From positions 1 through 64,000 of the forward strand of contig DAOUMU010000411.1 in assembly GCA_034409055.1 (NCBI GenBank): a stretch of DNA of 64,000 bases, in the 5' to 3' direction. The stretch comes from DAOUMU01 sp034409055 (GTDB taxonomy: Bacteria > Chloroflexota > Anaerolineae > 4572-78 > J111). Below the pieces are notes generated by a model. That model had not been told where the DNA came from, did not search any database, and was given only the letters and a program-made list of their open reading frames with translations. This document shows positions 61,027 through 64,000 of this stretch, one piece after another. Each line of letters begins with the position of its first letter. Positions within the stretch are counted from its first letter, which is position 1. Made by a program: the position numbers and the translations under genes.

Positions 61027-63804
61027 ATGAGCGATTTACCCTCCTCCGGCAATATTGAAGCCGGGCGCGATATCCATGCTAAAAATGTCATTACCGGCAT
61101 TCAGCAGAATTTTACCGTTATTTTCCAGCAGCCTTTCCACCCACCGCCCGATTTGCGCCAACTGCGCCACGACTACCTGGCTTATCTGCGTGAGTCCTAC
61201 CGGTATCTGGATATCAAAGGCATCCAGCAGGTCCAGCAGGTCACCCAGCAGTTATCCCTGGCCTCGGTCTATGTGCCCCTCAAGGCCCAGACCCAGGGGG
61301 CCGCTCCGGGTGAACTCCTGGGCCGGGTGGCCGGGCGGCTGATGGCCCCACCGGAGGCGGAGGCCGCCGAAGCGGCCATGCCCACCCGCCAGTCAGAACC
61401 GGTGCTGATCGAAGAAGCCCTCAAAACCGACCCGGCGGTGGTGGTCCTGGGTGATCCGGGGGCGGGCAAAAGTACCCTGCTCAAGGTGCTGGCCCTGGCC
61501 CTGGCCGGGCAACCCGACGGCCCCCTGCCGATCCTGCTGCCCCTCAACGCCTACGCCCGCCATCTACGACAACAGGGCGAGGTCTGCCTGGGCCAATTTC
61601 TGGGCGACTATTACGCCACCCGCCAGCAAAAGCTGGACCGGGTGGGGGAGCTGTTCAACGACGCCCTGGCCAAACAGCAGGCGGTCATCCTGCTGGATGG
61701 GCTGGACGAGGTCCAGGCCGGCCGTCAATACCTGGTGCGGCTGGTGGAGGATTTTGTGGCCGAACATAGCCCACATCCTGACGACGAAGGACGAAGGACG
61801 AACGACCACCGGCCGGAAGCGGCCGGGCCGGCCGGTCAGCGGCCTGACCTGAGCCTGACGAAAGGGGCGGAGGTCGTCACCGGTAACCGGGTCATCGTCA
61901 CCAGCCGGATTGTGGGCTACGAGGAGGCGCCGCTGGCCGGGCGGCAGTGGCGTACCTACACCTTGACCGATTTTAGTTGGGCCGACATCGAGCAGTTTGT
62001 CCGCCAGTGGACCCTGGCCTTTGCCCTCAGCGTCCAGGGGGATACCGGACCGGCCCGCCAGGCGGCCGAGCGGGAACGGCAGGAGCTACTGGCCGCCATC
62101 GCCGGCCGGCCCAGCGTGGAGCGTTTGGCCGCCAATCCTCTCTTGCTGACCATCCTGGCCCTGATCAAATATACCGGGGTGACCCTGCCGGAGCAGCGGG
62201 TCAAGCTGTACGAGTTGTACCTGGAAGCCCTGATCGAAAGCTGGAACCTGGCCCGCTCGCTGGACCAGGGCCCGGTCGGGCCGGGCATCAATTACGAGGA
62301 AACGGTCCAGGTGCTGGCTCCGCTGGCCCTGTGGCTGCGCCAGGAAAACCCCACCGCCGGGCTGGTCAGCCAGACTCAACTGGAAGGCTGGCTGACCGGC
62401 TACTACCGGCAGGAGTGGGGCCTGCCCAGGGGCGAAGCCCGCCAACGGGGACGAGATTTTTTGCAGAGCGTGGAACGTTATTCCAACCTGTTGTTAGAGC
62501 GGGGGGAGCGGCAGTACGGCTTTTTACACCTGACTTTGGAGGAGATGCTGGCGGCCAAGGGCATTGTCCAACTGCTGGAGGAGGGGCTGGAGGCCGCTTT
62601 GGCCATTTTTGAGCGATACCTGCTGGACCCGGCCTGGCGCGAAACCCTCCAACTGGCCGTAGCGGCGATAGCCATCATCCAGCAGTTCCCCAAAACGGCC
62701 GGGAACATTTTGCAAAAACTGCTCCACCTGGAGATGCCCCCCGACCAGACCGGCCGCCCGGCCGTCTTTGCCGGGGAGGTCTTGCTGGACGTAGGCCCGG
62801 CCAACGTCGGCCGGACCGCCGCCCTCAAAATTGAGCAGGCGTTGGTGGAAACAATGCAAGCCACGGCCTGCCCCAGCCGCACCCGCCGCGAGGCAGGCAA
62901 CCTGTTGGGCCGCCTGGGCTGGACACCGGCGCCGGCAGCAGACGATTTGTTACTGGCCCCCGCCGGCGTTGAGCCGACCGGTTTGGATACTTTCCGGCCG
63001 GTTTCTACCCCCACCGGCACGATTTGGTTGGGCAAATACCCGGTCACCAACTACCAATTTGCTCGCTTTATTGACGACGACGGCTACCAACGCCGGGAGT
63101 TCTGGAGCGACGACGGCTGGGCCTGGCGTACCGGCGACTATGACAGTAAAGCGCCGGATTGGCTGCAAGATTGGCTCAAAGATCGCCCTCCCGAAAAACG
63201 AGACCGGCCCTACTGGTGGACCGACCAAAAGTGGAACAGCCCCCTCTACCCGGTGGTCGGGATCAGTTGGTTTGAGGCCGAAGCCTACTGTGGCTGGTTG
63301 GGGCAGCAGTTAGCCGCTGGCCGTCGGCCGGTAGCCGGCGACGGTCAGGAAATCGGGCAGCGACTGGCCCGGGGTGAACTGGGGGTGAGATTGCCACACG
63401 AGGCCGAGTGGGAGGCGGCCATGGGCGGGCGTGGGGATTATCCCTGGGGGGATCGGTTTGACCCGAATAACCTGAATTGCGCCGAAAGCTGGTTTGGCCG
63501 GGACTTTAAAGATGACGATGAATGGCGAGACTGGGTTGGTTCCGATACAGAATCCTGGCGAGAGGCCAGTATGACTGCCGTCACCACCTACCCCCAGGGG
63601 GTCAGTCCGACCGGGGTATGGGATGGCAGCGGTAACGTTTGGGAATGGATGGGAGAGATTGGTCAGGATGGCTGGGTTCCGCTCCGCGGCGGGGCCTGGA
63701 CTTTCGATGGTTGGGACGCCCGCGTGTCGGCCCGCAACGTCAACTACCCAGACTACTTCGACGACTACTACGGGTGTCGGGTGGTAGTCGCCCCTGTCCC
63801 ATAA
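61027..63804 (+). CDS. NACHT NTPase fused to FGE/C-type-lectin-fold domain
   Basis: 925 aa from ATG 61027, with GGTGAGGT ahead. The N-terminus bears GRDIHAKNVITGIQ (13-26). The NACHT domain has VVVLGDPGAGKST (P-loop, K148) and AVILLDGLDEV (Walker B, D224-E228), NRVIVTSRIVGY (sensor) and NPLLLTILALIKY. A repeat-coded insert follows Walker B (~250-285). A helical region leads to an FGE-sulfatase-type domain (~655-925): TIWLGKYPVTNYQFARFI, VVGISWFEAEAYCGWL, RLPHEAEWEAAMGGRGDYPW, GNVWEWMGEI. The two catalytic Cys of true FGE are missing (RGGAWTFDGWD), so it is a binding domain. Predicted STAND-type sensor ATPase of a bacterial conflict or signalling system. The last codons look like a DGR variable region. 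Confidence 0.85.
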   Translation: MSDLPSSGNIEAGRDIHAKNVITGIQQNFTVIFQQPFHPPPDLRQLRHDYLAYLRESYRYLDIKGIQQVQQVTQQLSLASVYVPLKAQTQGAAPGELLGRVAGRLMAPPEAEAAEAAMPTRQSEPVLIEEALKTDPAVVVLGDPGAGKSTLLKVLALALAGQPDGPLPILLPLNAYARHLRQQGEVCLGQFLGDYYATRQQKLDRVGELFNDALAKQQAVILLDGLDEVQAGRQYLVRLVEDFVAEHSPHPDDEGRRTNDHRPEAAGPAGQRPDLSLTKGAEVVTGNRVIVTSRIVGYEEAPLAGRQWRTYTLTDFSWADIEQFVRQWTLAFALSVQGDTGPARQAAERERQELLAAIAGRPSVERLAANPLLLTILALIKYTGVTLPEQRVKLYELYLEALIESWNLARSLDQGPVGPGINYEETVQVLAPLALWLRQENPTAGLVSQTQLEGWLTGYYRQEWGLPRGEARQRGRDFLQSVERYSNLLLERGERQYGFLHLTLEEMLAAKGIVQLLEEGLEAALAIFERYLLDPAWRETLQLAVAAIAIIQQFPKTAGNILQKLLHLEMPPDQTGRPAVFAGEVLLDVGPANVGRTAALKIEQALVETMQATACPSRTRREAGNLLGRLGWTPAPAADDLLLAPAGVEPTGLDTFRPVSTPTGTIWLGKYPVTNYQFARFIDDDGYQRREFWSDDGWAWRTGDYDSKAPDWLQDWLKDRPPEKRDRPYWWTDQKWNSPLYPVVGISWFEAEAYCGWLGQQLAAGRRPVAGDGQEIGQRLARGELGVRLPHEAEWEAAMGGRGDYPWGDRFDPNNLNCAESWFGRDFKDDDEWRDWVGSDTESWREASMTAVTTYPQGVSPTGVWDGSGNVWEWMGEIGQDGWVPLRGGAWTFDGWDARVSARNVNYPDYFDDYYGCRVVVAPVP
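61778..61807. repeat. CGAAGGA-type heptanucleotide repeat inside the NACHT domain
   Basis: CTGACGA, CGAAGGA, CGAAGGA, CGAACGA run with period 7 and are translated (DDEGRRTND) directly after the Walker B segment. The following ~60 bases, with a GAGCCTGACGAAAGG word, also look repeat-derived. Confidence 0.75.
63697..63801 (+). other. Candidate DGR variable region (VR) at 3' end of NACHT-FGE gene
   Basis: After RGGAW the codons read ACT TTC GAT GGT TGG GAC, and later AAC GTC AAC TAC CCA GAC (63736-63753) then TAC TTC GAC GAC TAC TAC (63754-63771). Eleven of twelve codons at 63736-63771 are NNC of the set N/V/Y/D/F, just what A-to-N change of an AAC-rich template gives. The place (last ~100 bp of an FGE/CLec domain, ending xGxRVV) is the known place of DGR variable repeats. 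The template and reverse transcriptase are not in this window. Confidence 0.65.
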
Positions 63805-63806
63805 CG

Positions 63807-63861
63807 TTCTGGCTGCTGGTTGCTGGTTGCTGGTTTCTCGCGTGCTGTTTTCTGGCTCTGG
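63807..63861. repeat. GGTTGCT-type heptanucleotide repeat
   Basis: GGCTGCT, GGTTGCT, GGTTGCT, GGTTTCT and related units with period 7 start a few bases after the NACHT-FGE stop codon. Confidence 0.75.
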
Positions 63862-63903
63862 CGATGAGTGTAGGATAGGCAAAGTAAGCTGTCGGGCTTG
63901 CAG

Positions 63904-63978
63904 GGTAGCAGGTAGCAGGTAGTGGGTAGTGGGTGGTGGGTAGTGGGTAGTGGGTAGTGGGTAGTGGGTAGCAGGTCG
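63904..63978. repeat. GGTAGTG/GGTAGCA heptanucleotide array
   Basis: GGTAGCA, GGTAGCA, GGTAGTG, GGTAGTG, GGTGGTG, then GGTAGTG four times, GGTAGCA and GGTCGTG: eleven units with exact 7-nt period. In + strand reading it holds TAG, so unlike the in-gene tracts it would stop translation in one of the three frames. Confidence 0.9.
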
Positions 63979-64000
63979 TGTCATTCTGAGCGCAGCGAAG
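63979..64000. repeat. Start of a TGTCATTCTGAGCG-type element, cut by window end
   Basis: The last 22 bases match the inner terminal part of the two MITE copies (TGTCATTCTGAGCG). The outer GTAACTACCTACC end is absent, so it may be a different subfamily or a truncated copy. Confidence 0.55.

Noticed and set aside
61977..62612. 211-aa open frame on + in another frame inside the NACHT gene
   Set aside because: GC-rich shadow frame; the overlapping NACHT frame has clear family motifs.
61027..63804. FGE domain as an active formylglycine-generating or ergothioneine-type enzyme
   Set aside because: Both catalytic Cys positions near RGGAW are other residues, and no sulfatase is close by.
63904..63978. 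Possible CRISPR or minisatellite origin region
   Set aside because: Units are 7 nt without spacers; not a CRISPR array, and there is no DnaA-box or iteron pattern.
63310..63984. 224-aa open frame on - over the NACHT-FGE end
   Set aside because: Antisense shadow running into the heptamer array; its first residues are repeat translation.
63805..64000. DGR template repeat or reverse transcriptase downstream of the variable region
   Set aside because: The 196 bases after the stop hold only heptamer repeats and a cut MITE-like end; nothing matches the variable region.

Overview
The window looks like part of a Chloroflexota chromosome, most likely of the class Anaerolineae. This is an inference from gene content: large GT-C membrane proteins with repeated beta-sandwich tails, a Thr/Pro-rich surface-protein linker, a NACHT-FGE fusion, frequent GTG/TTG starts, and many short 7-nt-period repeats between and inside genes. 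No rRNA, tRNA, CRISPR array or intact transposase was seen.

Region 1 (1-55507, all on +) is a very large locus for surface glycan or exopolysaccharide synthesis. It holds at least eight multi-pass membrane proteins of the GT-C type (GT39/DUF2142-like), two YfhO-family proteins, three related four-cysteine membrane proteins in near-tandem (13119-20782), five SGNH/GDSL-hydrolase-like proteins scattered among them, three dolichyl-phosphate-mannose-synthase-like GT2 enzymes and an LPG-synthase/AglD-like membrane protein. The central part (21735-35294) carries the soluble sugar enzymes: asparagine synthase, a frameshifted sugar-nucleotide epimerase, a DUF3473-type polysaccharide deacetylase, a DegT/DnrJ aminotransferase, a FemAB-like acyltransferase, a sulfotransferase, and the WbpG + HisH2 + HisF2 set that makes acetamidino sugars. 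Many membrane enzymes end in an ordered set of extracellular beta-sandwich modules, here called A-B-C-D. The likely logic is lipid-linked sugar synthesis (GT2), transfer outside the membrane (GT-C), and later O-acyl, sulfate, deacetyl and amidino modification.

Region 2 (55580-59821, all on -) has a KaiC/RadA-like ATPase, a Thr/Pro-rich anchored protein, an anchored helical-repeat protein and a parvulin-type foldase lipoprotein. A 132-bp MITE with a perfect 8-bp target duplication sits between the last two. A second copy of the MITE lies at 49000-49142, also with a perfect duplication.

Region 3 (60078-64000, +) is a compact candidate conflict system with its own promoter: a small 189-aa protein, then a 925-aa NACHT NTPase fused to an FGE/C-type-lectin-fold domain. 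The two proteins share an N-terminal motif (GRDI...NVxTGxQ). The last ~35 codons of the NACHT-FGE gene look like the variable region of a diversity-generating retroelement; no reverse transcriptase or template repeat is visible in this window.

Across the window, degenerate tandem repeats of exactly 7-nt period occur inside reading frames and are translated, as well as between genes.
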